Shown: piece after piece, positions 39,201-50,609 of the stretch
Layout of the letters: every line of letters starts with the position of its first letter
Numbering within the stretch: the stretch's first letter is position 1
DNA from: Rhynchosporium graminicola
Lineage: Eukaryota; Ascomycota; Leotiomycetes; Helotiales; Ploettnerulaceae
Direction of reading: 5' to 3'
Assembly (NCBI GenBank): GCA_900074885.1
Contig: FJUW01000010.1
Span: 558,001 to 622,000, forward strand
Length of the DNA stretch: 64,000 bases
Notes under the pieces: generated by a model
The model's database searches: none
The model's input: only the letters and a program-made list of their open reading frames with translations
What the model was told of the DNA's origin: nothing
Position numbers and translations under genes: made by a program

Positions 39201-40867
39201 TTGTTGATGACCCGAGTAAGACCTGTAGAGCCTGTGGCCTTGACAAGACGTCGATCCAGAATAAACATTACCAGCGGCGCTTTTAGCTGCATGAACTCAT
39301 ACTCAAAAGACCCGAGATGAAGGACCTCCCCGAGGGCGTGAATTGAGGGTCTTTGAAAGTCTAACTCAACCAGCTTATCGGATAATGTCTTTTGTCGGAA
39401 AGCGTAATCGTTATTGCCGCAGAGAGTCTTCATAAAAGTGCCAGTAATGTAGTGAGATAGGCCAATCGTGATCCATCGATCATGAGGCTGGACTGGAGTG
39501 ATACCCACACCAATCCATTGGCTTGCAACAGCATGTACTAAAGTTCTTACATTCTCAACCTCCGGGTCGATGATAGTCTCAGGAAACAGCAACCGATTAC
39601 TGCAAACAGTGAGCGATGCTGTATGCTCGGTATCATTAATCTGATCATCAACAAAGACAAGCCGGTAGTCCGAGAAAGGATATGTGCCGAACGTAAGTGA
39701 GAAGTGGTCGACAGCGTGTGCTAATGGTGCACAGACATGTCGGACCTGACTAGATCGGCCAGGAAGACAGTATGCCCATATTGGGACGGCTTGGCCTTGC
39801 CCGAGCTTTTCGTCGTCTTCCACCTCACGGAAATCTGATAAATCGACTTGCTCAAAAGGACCAATCGCAAAGCCAATATGCTGAGGCGCAACAAGCTTCT
39901 CCACGTGAAAAGACACGATCTTTTTGGAGCTGTCCTCGAGATCTGTCGTCTCATTAGTCAACTCCCCAGAGCATACCACTGCCATTTCCAGGAGCTTCTC
40001 ATCTTCGCTGAGGGCCACTTCAAACTCGTCAGATGGTGAATCTTTGGTGAATGAATGATGTTGTTTGCGAGAGGCACGTGGCCGACGTTTCAGCGCATCC
40101 CCAAGAGTTCTCGAGCACTTGATGGAAATATTCCACGAACATCGCATGCTCGAGTCGTCGACGCAAGGAAAAATGCACGAAGCAATTCCACGGTCAATGC
40201 TATGTCTTGTATAGAGATGAGAGAAACGTGAATCGCTTTCGTTGACGCCGACCCAGTGCAGACCTTCCCTAAAGCTATGAACAGAGAACGAAACGCTAAC
40301 GACGAGAGGCTTGAAGTTTGTAAATTGACCAGCAGATGTTTTCGGGTGCGTTGAGATGGCCGAAGCAGGTGTGTCAAGTGCAATCGACGAAGCTCGATTA
40401 CCTGGCAAACCCGGTCCACGAAATGCGGCCATAGGAACAGCAATTTCAGAGAGAGGATCTACTTCAGTAATCTTGACGCTTTGCGGCAGAGTGATAACCA
40501 TCGATCCCTGTGACCTCATATCATCCGTCATACTGAGCGGCTTCAATCTTTGCTTCTGCTGCGTAGCTTGCTGAACCCCCCACAGCCAGCGCTCATGTAT
40601 ATCCAGTGCCTCCATAGGATCATCATAGCAGAAGTCCGCGGCGACTCCATCGACCTTAACCTGACCCGAGTATATCGAACACTGGCGCGCATCCAGCGTA
40701 ATCTCCTTGAGGGTATGATTACTAGGGAGAATGGTAATCTCGCAGCATCCTGTCAGGCTCTGCGTTGGGAAATCGATTTCCAGCTCCACCTTCTGACTCA
40801 CTACGACGAAGCCGTACTCGGGCTCCGACTTGGGCTTCTCCCCCACGGGCATACCGTTGGCATCCAT
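36238..40867 (-). CDS. TAF2: TFIID subunit TAF2
   Basis: Minus-strand exons 40867-37214 and 37158-36238 give 1,524 residues. The N-terminal 900 residues have the M1-aminopeptidase fold typical of TAF2: EPEYGFVVVSQKVELEIDFP, REGLHWVGV, YPFSDYRLVFVDDQ, TLVHAVASQWIGVGITPVQP. The zinc-peptidase HExxH is replaced by HAVAS, so it is not an enzyme; TAF2 instead binds the initiator region of core promoters within TFIID. A helical-repeat region follows (CLLLNAASTDPSPHVRRHLF). The last 300 residues, after TYAGKGKLLFTQKEKIRTKP, are Pro/Ser/Thr-rich with repeated RT(A/P)LPQ words and a nuclear-type DDRPRKRSKIVK. The open frame runs upstream of 40867 without an ATG, so this ATG is the likely start. Confidence 0.95.
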
Positions 40868-41768
40868 GCTGTTCGGTCGCCCGGCGCAAGGCCTCGTAAT
40901 GTACGGATTTGTAGGCTTGCGCTTCTTCGAGGTCCAGATGCCCTGGCGCAACAAGTCCTCCTACGAACCTCTCATCCGTCCCCTGCTCCGCACTCGATCG
41001 GTTGTATGTAGCAGTATGTATGCGCGCGTAGCTCGTGGGCGGATAGAAGGTTGTCGAGATGCTGTGGAGCGTCAAAGGTCGCGGATCTGGTGAACTCGCT
41101 CTGTGATCGCTGAAGTTTACGATAATATTTGGTATAAAAACGAAGATTGCTCCTTATCGATAATATGAATGTGTGTGTTTGCGATCGCAGTTGCGGCGTA
41201 AAAAGTTGCGAAGCAGCGAATGGAAGCGGGAGCTAAAGGTGAGGAAATGACCGAATGTGAAGGCAGAAATGCGAAGTCGTAAAGATGCTCGAGAGCTGCA
41301 AAATTTACAGTGTAGTCCCCCCACTCGAATTCGCGGCTGGTCTTGTTGCGAAGAATGGCGTGTATTGGGAGCCTCGAAGATAGAGACGTTGGCAAGCTTC
41401 GAGACCGAATGCGCAGACAATTTGTATAGGTGAGATTGAGGTTGACGCGATACAGTTCGACCCCTGCACGCAATCCGAGTCACGAGATCTAGCCTTGTGC
41501 ATTGTGGCTGAAATGCATTCACCAATCAGTTTGCATTTATCACATTTTTACATTCAGCGGTGGTTTCAGCTCCTATAAATTTGCAATGCTTTATTGAATA
41601 TCTTCATTCTCTAATCGCATCATACAATCCTGAATAAGTTCACCCATCCCCTAACAAAACGCCATAACCCCATGCCTTGACCCATATTCCCCTTTGTACA
41701 CCAAACAAGCCGACCGACTGAAGCACTTTCAATTCGGTCCTCATTTTGATCATCCCATATTTGTACTT
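40868..41768. other. Intergenic region upstream of TAF2
   Basis: 901 bases between the TAF2 start and the SAS4-domain gene 3' end. Minus-strand open frames at 41117-41525 overlap each other in different frames and show no similarity I recognise. Confidence 0.4.
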
Positions 41769-43325
41769 TCAAGACTTGCTGACCCTCCTATCTCTGCGCT
41801 TCCTCCGCGCGCGGATCTTCAAGGTCTCCTCGTCTCGATATTCCTCTGGTAAGTCAAAGTCTGTCTCTGTTACCTCGGGAACTGGATAGCCCCATGCAGA
41901 AGCACTTCTGTGACTACGCCGATGCTTTCCCAAAGCTGCCTCTCGAAGATGTGGCATTTTGTAGAAGGATTTAAACTCCTTCTCAACCATTTGATGCTCC
42001 TCCGGTATCAATTCGAGCTCTGGCTTTGTCTCTGGGTGACGTGTAGATGGTGCTGATCGCGCAACAGCCTCTTCGTGTAGTTGTCTTGCTGCTGATGCAT
42101 CGACATCGCTGTAATCGGGTGGATCGCCATCACTAACATCACCCTCCTCTTCTTCCTCGACTACTTCCAGGGGTTCTTCTATTTCTTGCTCTGCTTCTGC
42201 CTCTGCCTCCGCAACCGCCGCCTCTCTTTCAAGCTTTTTCTGCTTCTCTAACTCCTTCCATATCCTGAACTTCTCTATGATGGCTTCACAGCCCCGGAGA
42301 AAGTATTCGCGAGCTGGCTCATATTCCCTTTTCTTGCTTTCCGTGATGCCGCTGACGCCCATTAGCTTCAGCCAGTCATAGCCTTGTAGTCCCTCCAATA
42401 AACGTATAACCTGGTCCTTCTCATGTTGCGCGCGGCCTTTATCCATATTCCTAATGGCCCTTTCCTGTCGTTCGGGTTTCCGATGTATCGAGTCGAAATA
42501 CGCGTCGGATAAGGGATCTTCCCCAACTTCCCCCTTGAAGTTCTTGTCCATCCATGAAAAGTCCACTCGTTGTGCATCGTACAAGTCGGTAAAGAGGTAG
42601 TCGGAAAAGTCTTTGAGAGGGTACTCTTCTTGAGCATTTGGTTTTCGAGAATGATGTTTTGACGTCTTGGCGTTGTCAAGGATGATTATAGGAGTATCAA
42701 GGTTCAGAACATCTGCAGAAGTTAGCTAGCTATCAATTCAATGCTTGCAGATCAGAACATCACAAAACTTACGTTCTTCCTTGGGCTCGTTGCCAATTAT
42801 CTCGTCGTATTCCGGGAAGTACGCGGATAATTCGCTCTTGAACCGTATACCCTCCTGCGATCGCAGTTTCCGCTTTTCGTCCTTGAGATCTGCAGAATTA
42901 GGCTGCAGTCGATCAAGCTCATGCTTGATTCCATTGACGGCCTTCTCATGATGATTTCTGGGTGGTGCGCGCGCAGGTGGGGAAGATGGCTCAGTCAAGG
43001 TGGGTGTCTCTTGTTGTTTTGGTGGTGATGGCGATGCGGCACGCTGCTGCGGAGGTGAAGCGGAGTCCTCCAAACCCGCGCTGATGACGAGAGATCGGGG
43101 TTTTTGCTGGTCTTTTGGTCGCGAATGAATCTCAATAGCGATACGAGCCTTCTTCTTCGCGATAGAATGGTCATCTTCGTGTTCGACTGAATCTTTCAGC
43201 CGTTTCTTCTTCCCAATGTTTGACTGCTGCTGGGTGCCTGGAATGTTCGCGACGTTTATTCTTGTGCCCGATCGCGTCGTGAGGCCTTCAGCTCTCCTAG
43301 AAGCCCGTGTAGGATGAGACGCCAT
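41769..43325 (-). CDS. SAS4-domain protein (something about silencing subunit 4-like)
   Basis: Minus-strand exons 43325-42773 and 42712-41769 give 498 residues. The conserved SAS4 domain spans the middle: KDFSDYLFTDLYDAQRVDFS, GEDPLSDAYFDSIHRKPERQ, AQHEKDQVIRLLEGLQGYDW, LKLMGVSGITESKKREYEP. An N-terminal basic, Ser/Pro-rich region (RASRRAEGLTTRSGTRINV) and a Glu/Ala-rich coiled coil (EREAAVAEAEAEAEQEIEE) flank it. In yeast Sas4 is part of the SAS histone H4K16 acetyltransferase complex; in filamentous fungi the family is expected to act in a related acetyltransferase complex, which is inference. The intron is 60 nt with consensus borders. Confidence 0.88.
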
Positions 43326-44086
43326 GGATCTGTCGCGACGTGCAGAGCATTATTCTGTGAGGAGGAATTGGGGAGTTCTCTTGTCTTCCGCGGTAAAGAA
43401 AGTTAGCATGAATGTCCTCGAGCGCGCTCTCTATGGTAACGGCGTTCGTTAGCGATCCGAGGGGATGAAAGCAGGGGCAGGCGTTCAGCAGTAGCAGTGA
43501 TTTAAGCGTAGCGCAAATTCGCGAATTAGAGAATTCACTACATTATATCATGATTCGATTTCCAGTTTGCTCAATGAGTACTTTATTTTGCTAGCCAGTG
43601 TCCTGCATTGACTGAAGCAGGCAAGCAAACGAAGGTCGAAAAAAAAAACAAGACTGCGAACATGACATGAGATGCCTGGCCATTATTCAACAAGAGTCAA
43701 TACTCAGCATGCAGTTTGCAACCTAGGCTTAGGAAATTAGTTGTATCTGAGGTTGTAAGTCTTCAGCTCCAAAAGAACACTATTTTCCTGCAAATTTCTT
43801 CAATCGAATTAGTGATCTATCTCATTCTCTTATCCTTTGAAATCTGATATCTGCAATTCAGTCTTTTAAATACTTAGTTTTGCTGTTACTACAAGCCGAG
43901 GTGAAAAGCATTCCGAAGTTAAACACATGATTTCCCAATCCTTCAATTGAACCTTCGATTGAACACCACGATTCTGTCATTGATCTATATGCAATGTCCA
44001 AAAAAAACATACTCTAACATGGGTATCTACTCTTTAATAATCGTTCGCTCGCTCATCCAAGATTCCTTCCATCTAAATACAGATTA
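43326..44086. other. Intergenic region
   Basis: 761 bases between the SAS4-domain gene start and the IQM-like gene end. It includes an A9 run near 43640. No supported gene. Confidence 0.4.
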
Positions 44087-46178
44087 TCATTCGTTCCTCC
44101 TCCCCTCAGGTGCAATAGCATTTTCCGGCCCTGTCCCCGATATTTGCACATCAGAGTCTGTCTCCTTCTGTCTAGACACCTCAGAACCATGCATCGGAGC
44201 ATGAGATTTCGACAGATGTAACTTCTCCAAGATCCTAGCATTATGATTGTCCTTGTCTCTTTCCACTGCCTCTCGTTTCATTTCAAGAAAGCGTGCCTCT
44301 TTAGCTGCACTTTCACTCTTGTCTCTTGTCGCCTCTTCTCTCTTGGCCAGCTCTTCAGGGGACATGATTTTGTCTTTGCCATGAACGAGCTTTTTTATGA
44401 ATCTCTTGCCTCGCCGCCGCGTCTTGACGTATGCTTCTAGTCCTAAAAGAACGGTATAGGACCGTGATATTGAGACATGGCTCATATCCACACCGGCATC
44501 TTTCATCGAGTGAACAAAGGCTCTAAAATTAGATACTGGCGGTCGATAATGGCCACTTAGCGGACTGAGTTTATCAAGTCGTCCATTCTTGATTTTGATC
44601 AAACCAGCAGCTGAGATTCGAGACCCGTGCAGAAAAGAAGAGTGCTGAAATGCACCAGACTGTTTGATTCCAACATACAGTCGGAAAGAGGTGTCTGCCA
44701 CAAAGATCCTGTAAACAACAGGATTAGAAGTTGAATAAGATTAGATAAAGATGTCTTGAGAAGAGGATGAGACATTGTTACAAAGACAAGAATTAGGCTT
44801 CCCTAATACATACCAGGTGTTCTTCTTGACAGAGCCTCGAAGGAGTTTGTTGAAAATGGTAGCAGCGGAAACGTGCGATACTTTCTTCACACCTCTGGCC
44901 TTGTCGAGCTCCGGAGTTGCATATTTGTCGGCACGAGCAGATGTTTCATCTGCTTCATCTTCGGAGTCTGAAGACAATTCCGAATGATCGTGATCGTGGT
45001 TTTGGAGCCCAGTTGCTGCTTCTCCTTCTGCATGTCTGAAAGCTGGAGTATCATCATCAGCCGGCACCTATAATGGTCAGTCCTGGTTACATAAAACTAG
45101 CTCAATTTATCCTGTTCGATGCCAGAAATCTCCAGAATGATTCTCAACTTACTATACCATGCATGGAGTCCTTATACTGCTCCGTCGTATCAATCCTCGC
45201 CCCGTTCTTCGCCCAGCATAACCTCCCCTCCTTATCAATTTTCACCAAATAGTTCAGCCTCTCCTCCTTCGACAAATACCTAACCCGCTCCCTATCCAAC
45301 CTCTCTCTCGGACACCCTTGACAATCAATAAACCTGCCCCCCCCATAATCAAGCCAGTAAAAGAAGTTTTCTGTTGTTTCCGCTTTCTTCCACTCCTCAT
45401 GATACGTCCTCAGATTACTCCCATACCGATGCTTAACATCGACCATCTCCAGGAAATATTGCAGATCCATAATTTTCGCAGCCTTTTGGCGTTGCATTTT
45501 CGCCTCCAGCTTCCTCTTCCGTCTCTCCTCTCGTTCATGATCAGGCGTAACATCATCATCCTCACTGCTCTTACTATCAGAATCCTCATCTCCCCCAGCT
45601 CTCCTCGTAATCAAACCTATCTTCTTCCAATTCTGTCTCGCAATATTCACCGTTCCACTTCCATGCATATTACTCGCTGGAATATCCTCTCCAACATTTC
45701 CAACATTACTCTCCAGCGCATGTCTCGGTTTCGGCGTCGTCAAATTGCGATACTGAGCTTCCCGAATGGCTTCGGCCCACCTTGTACTTGGATCCAGACT
45801 CAGTCCATTTAACATCCTCCGCTCGCGATGTCCTCTATAATTCCTCTGTATGACCCCTGCAGCCTTCTCTCTCTCCTCGTGATTCACCTCCCCTGACAAC
45901 CGCTGCATAATCTTCTCTTCCTTGCGCTCCTGAACCTCCGCAATTCGCTGCACCATCTCCGTCGTAGGAACCTCCAAACTATTCAAATAATCCTGGTGAC
46001 TGCTACGCGAGGATGCTCCCGTTGAAATCGATATTTTCGAATCGCACTTCTTCTTGTAAATAGAACTGTCACTGCTTGATGTGCGGGTTTTCAGTAGGGC
46101 TTGATGCGCTGCGTCGAGGCTGTTATTGCGGTGCTCCTGTTGATCAGCCATCGCGGGGCATGTCTGGGTGTTGGTCAT
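44087..46178 (-). CDS. IQ-motif calmodulin-binding protein, IQM-like
   Basis: Minus-strand exons 46178-45153, 45067-44814 and 44708-44087 give 633 residues. A single IQ motif (GVIQRNYRGHRERRM) lies at about residues 108-121. The long conserved region that follows, YFLEMVDVKHRYGSNLRTYH, FFYWLDYGGGRFIDCQGCPR, VRYLSKEERLNYLVKIDKEG and IFVADTSFRLYVGIKQSGAF, then SGHYRPPVSNFRAFV, is the domain shared with plant IQM proteins and present in filamentous fungi. Calcium/calmodulin binding is inferred from the IQ motif; the biochemical activity is unknown. A second start at 46151 (MADQQEHRN) is possible. The tail is charged and coiled. Intron borders are consensus and phases agree. Confidence 0.88.
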
Positions 46179-47376
46179 AATTGATGGTCGAGATACCCTG
46201 CCAAGCCAAGGAAGGATATTTTGGGATTATCGGGCGAGCTTCTTCTGCGGCTGTGTATTCCGGGGTGGTGGGGTAAAGTCTCCTCGAGTCGAAGGTTGTT
46301 TGTTCCTCGGAAACTTGAATAAAAGATTCAAACAAGAAGTATGACAGTTAAGAGCTCAAATACACTCTTCCCCTCCTACGGAAGAACCTTCGGATGATGT
46401 TCTGAAAGATGATAGTACCTTGAATGATAATAAGCTCTTATAGTAGGTCGTCCAGATGAGGCATTTGCTGAGTATTGCTGACTTTGCAGGCAATGCAGCG
46501 GTCTTTCGCAATTCGAGAAAATACGCGGCAAAAGGTGGCTGACGTGCGGTCGATCGAACCATCGAATCATCAAGATCCACAAAGTACCGATGTCTTGCTT
46601 AAGTACTATCGTACTCTTACTCGTAACATTCCAATCAGTAGGTATAATAAGCTCGGTAAGACCAGCATACGCGTATGACGTCCGGGCGGTGTCTTGATGG
46701 CCTCGGTGGCCTTGCTAAGATTGTTTTAGATCTGGATCTAACAGCTCTGTCAGCCGCTTAGCAGCTGCTATGAGGAGTACGAACTTGATTAATGAAGCTT
46801 GTTTTGAGAGATGATTGGATGGGATGTGATTCTTCGGCATCTGGTAGGGTTTAGTGCAGCACACTCATTGTGATTACAGCAAGGAAACCCTTATCCGGCT
46901 TCGGCTTCGTGTGCTGTACGAAACGTACTTTCTCCAGCTGGACAAGGTCATGGAATAAGATTTTTTTAATCTGACCAGATTCACATATAATAAGGTTTTG
47001 ATGTAAAGATGTACGGAACCCAGTCATGCCGAGTCATGAGCTAATTGGATTCTGGAATTCTTAGACCAACTGTTGGTTTGCTCATTGTCTAACTGTTATC
47101 ACTCAAGTGAAAAAGATGCCTCGATACCTGTCAAAGTGCGTCCGTCCGCTCACTCTTCTCAACAAACGCCGTTCCAATGCTAGAGTTCAATACACTCACT
47201 TTTTGTTCAACTTGTCAATCCTCCGATATGTCAGACAGAAAAGTCTATTATTGCTTATGTATAACAATGCTCTCAATGAAGAGACTGTTCTTTTCATGGC
47301 CTTTGTAATGCTGTCGTCACAGATAAATACCCGCAACATATTCCCACTCCTCAACTTCCGGCAGCCGGGCTCCCAT
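46179..47376. other. Intergenic region
   Basis: 1,198 bases between the IQM-like gene start and the phosphotransferase 3' end. Short overlapping frames at 46356-46678 lack similarity. Confidence 0.4.
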
Positions 47377-48832
47377 CTAGTCTGCTCTCTTGCCTGGTAC
47401 AGTTGTCGTCTTGGCATTTCCATTCGCAGCCTTGGCTGCCTCCTGATTGGCAACTATCTTGTCGTAGGGAATTGTCAGGCAATTGATGCCCAGGTAGCCG
47501 CAGATGCTGTTGATAACCAAGAACGCCCAGCGGAAGTAGACGATGAGTGCAAAGACAAAATAAGCTCGAAGATACCATAGTTCTAAGAAGGCGCTAATTT
47601 GAGGAAGGCCAACTCTTGGAAGGTTTCCCAAGACGGCTCCACCCACCAAGGGAGTAAGCATAACTGTCCACATTGGAAATGGCTGTCGAGTGAGATGGGC
47701 AAGAATGATCTTGGTGGTCATTCTGCCAAAGACAAAAGACATGGTCATGCAAAAGAGGACCAGGTGATTATCTGGCATCAAGGTTGAGTAAGGAGAAAAC
47801 AGCCAGGCGCCGGTAGCGAAAGTAAACACGCCCATCGGAATCCACTCCAAGAAGACTGGCATGACTGGCAATTTATCTCTTCGACGAGCCTTGACAACGT
47901 TGATAACGCAGAATGGAAGATGGGCTCCAAAGAATGTTGCGACAAGAACAGGGACCCAGAGATCTCTAACGGAGTATGTGCCAAAAAATTCGTGGTATCC
48001 GAAAAGGTAATGGTGCCCAACCAAGTCCGTAATCCGCTGCGTCCAGATTTCAGGACCATAGTATCCTGACAGAATCATGAGTGTGCAAGCAAGAATGAGC
48101 CCTTCGGTGGGTCCGTTGAAGACACCCAGATACAAAGTGTGCGTGTGATATGTTTCCCAAGTCGAGAAGAACATGGGTAGGCATGGGATGAGGGCCGTGA
48201 ATATTCCTGATTTCGAAGTCCCCAGGCCCATTGCCGCGGTCTCGCATAAACTGGCCAGTGTGCAATTGAGCGAGTCGATACCATGGTCGAAAAGTTCTCC
48301 GAGTCCACTAGATGTGCCAGTCCTGCGCGCTTGTTTACCATCCACATTGTCCATTGTTGAATACATCCATAGTCCAAAGGCGAAGCTGTAGTACAACCAT
48401 GACGGTCCCTAGAAGCATAGTCAGGTGCGAATTCCCGTCGCAGGCTTCAAAATAACGTACTGGGCCAACCAAATCTGGCATCCATATCACCAGGCAGATC
48501 ACATTGGTGAGGATGAAGAAAAACCCCAGCAATGTGACCATGTTCGGTGCCAACCATAAGGGCAGAAGTTCTACGAAAGCATTCCACTATGGTTGTCTCA
48601 GCACACATCTTTGGCGCATTGTGGGGTTCGTCGAACTCGTACGTAATGTTTGAGAATATAATTCGAAATCATGGATTTGTCCACACTCGAATACTTGTAG
48701 GACTTTAGGTGAATCAGTGCGTCCTCAGAGACGCACTCATGCGCTGCCTCCTCTATTAAATACACCTTCATTAGCAAGATTTCAACCTGAATACGGTCCT
48801 CGGACTTGATGCGTACTTTTGCTCGGAGCCAT
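47377..48832 (-). CDS. CDP-alcohol choline/ethanolamine phosphotransferase (CPT1/EPT1)
   Basis: Four minus-strand exons, 48832-48817 (16 nt), 48752-48643, 48586-48461 and 48408-47377, give 427 residues. The CDP-alcohol phosphotransferase signature DG-x2-AR-x8-G-x3-D-x3-D is intact (DGKQARRTGTSSGLGELFDH, then GID). N-terminal marks are SEDALIHLKSYKYSSVDKS, WNAFVELLPLWLAPNMVTLL and MPDLVGPGPSWLYYSFAFG. About eight membrane spans follow. The enzyme joins CDP-choline or CDP-ethanolamine to diacylglycerol in the ER (Kennedy pathway). The tiny first exon encodes MAPSK after caccaATGG; its intron has a TGCTAATG branch site 19 nt before the AG. Reading without this intron would start at 48771 or 48873 instead. 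Confidence 0.93.
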
Positions 48833-49918
48833 TGGTGAATTTGGTGTGGTAACGGGCTGCGGTAAGAGAGCATGCGGCTCTGTTTTGACAGAGAGCAAAT
48901 TATCTAGTGGTCGAATTCTGGATAGCGTCAGTCGGAATACGCCCCGACGTCGGCGACAAAAGTGAGTTTATACAAAAGGTTCTTTGATTTGAGTAAGAAT
49001 AATGCAACTGGTCATTATTGAGGCATGGCAATTTAGTTTGGCAAAAGCGGGAGGAGCGGATTGTCCGGTTGAATTGTTCATGAAATTGGTATTTCGAGAA
49101 CCCTGCAAGAGTGATTCGTCCTCAGCCGGCGCAGGTGGTCGTCATCAGCAGCTGCACGTGAAGAGGAGCTTGATTACCATTGACCCAGCTTAGCGAAGTG
49201 AGGAGGTTCAGCTTTGTAATTTATTCGTACCGACTGGATCTATCTATAGTTGTAGTGTTACTGCATCGTTTTGACACAAACATTAGCACGGCAGGTCCCT
49301 CCCCTAGGTTATTAGTTTCTCGGCTTGTGATAGCGTTCGAGAACCATTAATTGTACGGAAATCCTGCGAGTCTGCTATTTGACAGATGTATTTTATTTTA
49401 CTTTACTTTATTTTCGTGGAAGGTCTTCTGACCAGGAACAATGGCATCTGTAACAAGGGCTCCAGAATTATCTGCCTGGGAACTTGCTCAATTCTTACAC
49501 CTGTCATCCTGCTGTGCAACTTTTCTCACCAAGCACCGCCCTGTCGTGGTAGCGCAGCTAGAATCAGACGGACCGTCTCATATGGGACATCACAAGCAAA
49601 GGGTTCGCGTTGCGCCATTACCAGTTGAGCACTAGCAAGTTTCCAGTGATGCAGGTATTTGACTAACAGAATGAAGTCCTATCGTACAGTGTACGCCCGC
49701 AAAGAGAATCTACCACTGCCACTTCATTATCAATTGTGATAAGAGGCCGATTCCATCTCCTCTCCTCTATGGGACTACGCAAGAACGCGTCGGAATGCTT
49801 AAGCCATTCAAACATCCATCGCTAAGCCAACGCGAGTATGTCGTATGTCGTCGAGACGGTAGCCACAAATCGGAACCTTCCATGTAGCAAATCAAAGCAA
49901 GCATGGGCTGAAGCCGTC
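48833..49918. other. Intergenic region with a folded tRNA-like element
   Basis: 1,086 bases, no supported protein gene. It holds the hairpin element at 49547-49623 described separately and a TTTTA/CTTTA run at 49388-49411. Confidence 0.4.
49547..49623 (+). other. Structured element with tRNA-like boxes
   Basis: The outer arms TGGTAGCGCA (49547-49556) and TGCGCCATTACCA (49611-49623) pair over ten bases with a three-base bulge. Inside is a perfect 13-base hairpin AGACGGACCGTCT (49566-49578). TAGCGCAGCTAG resembles a Pol III A box and GGGTTCGCGTT a partial B box. It does not fold as a standard cloverleaf, so it is not called a tRNA; an eroded tRNA-derived sequence is one reading. Confidence 0.35.
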
Positions 49919-50609
49919 CTACATAACCATAGCAAAGCCGGCAAACAGACCGGCGACCACAACAGCAAAGCTGTAACTACGGCCCACGTCCAATGCCGTC
50001 TGCGAGCCACTCTTGTTCGAATTACCAGAGGTTGGCTGGGCACCAGCAGCTGGTGTGGTGGTAGTGGCCGCTCCTCCTCCGAGTCCGTTGAAAACGACTG
50101 CTCCGCCCGGAGCAGTTGTAGCACCAGCTGGAAGATTCGTAGAGGACGCGGAAGAGCTGGTTGTGATGTTGACTCTCGTAGGGTTTTGAGCTCCGCATGG
50201 ATGATCCGCACGGCAAGCGCTCTGGCATAGGGTGTTTCCACTACATGCCTTCACGCATTGGTTCCCAAATTCTTGACACTCGAAGAATGGGATGGTTTGA
50301 GAGAATTCGGTGGCATTAGGGCTCAATCCGTTTCCGCAAACACACTCAAATTGAAGGGATTCCTGCTTTCGTTAGCTAGAATTTCTTCGCTAGACCCTGA
50401 TCTCTTACAGCATCGCATTCGTTTGCCTCAGTGGTCGAGGACTCGCCCTGAAGTTGCAGGCAGAGCAGAGGGCACGAAGCCTGTTGCGAGTGGCACCATC
50501 CTTGACGTGTTGACAACGAGACACTATCTGGGGCTATATTGTAAATGTTCTGCGCATGAACACTCGTTGAGAGGAGCGTGGCGGCCAAGAGGGCGAAGAT
50601 TGAAGGCAT
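49919..50609 (-). CDS. GPI-anchored Cys-rich cell-surface protein (DUF7707-like)
   Basis: Minus-strand exons 50609-50409 and 50362-49919 give 214 residues. A signal peptide (MPSIFALLAATLLSTSVHA) is followed by a Cys-rich domain: RQGWCHSQQASCPLLCLQLQ, ECDAESLQFECVCGNGLSPN, TIPFFECQEFGNQCVKACSG, LCQSACRADHPCG. This Cys pattern is that of the fungal DUF7707 family. A Ser/Thr/Ala/Gly-rich spacer and a hydrophobic end (FAVVVAGLFAGFAMVM) preceded by SG/SN residues suggest a GPI anchor. Function unknown; a wall or membrane surface role is inferred. The intron is 46 nt. Confidence 0.85.

Noticed and set aside
43895..43925. Words resembling part of a 5S rRNA (CCGAAGTTAA)
   Set aside because: The rest of the 120-base 5S sequence is absent, so this is taken as chance.
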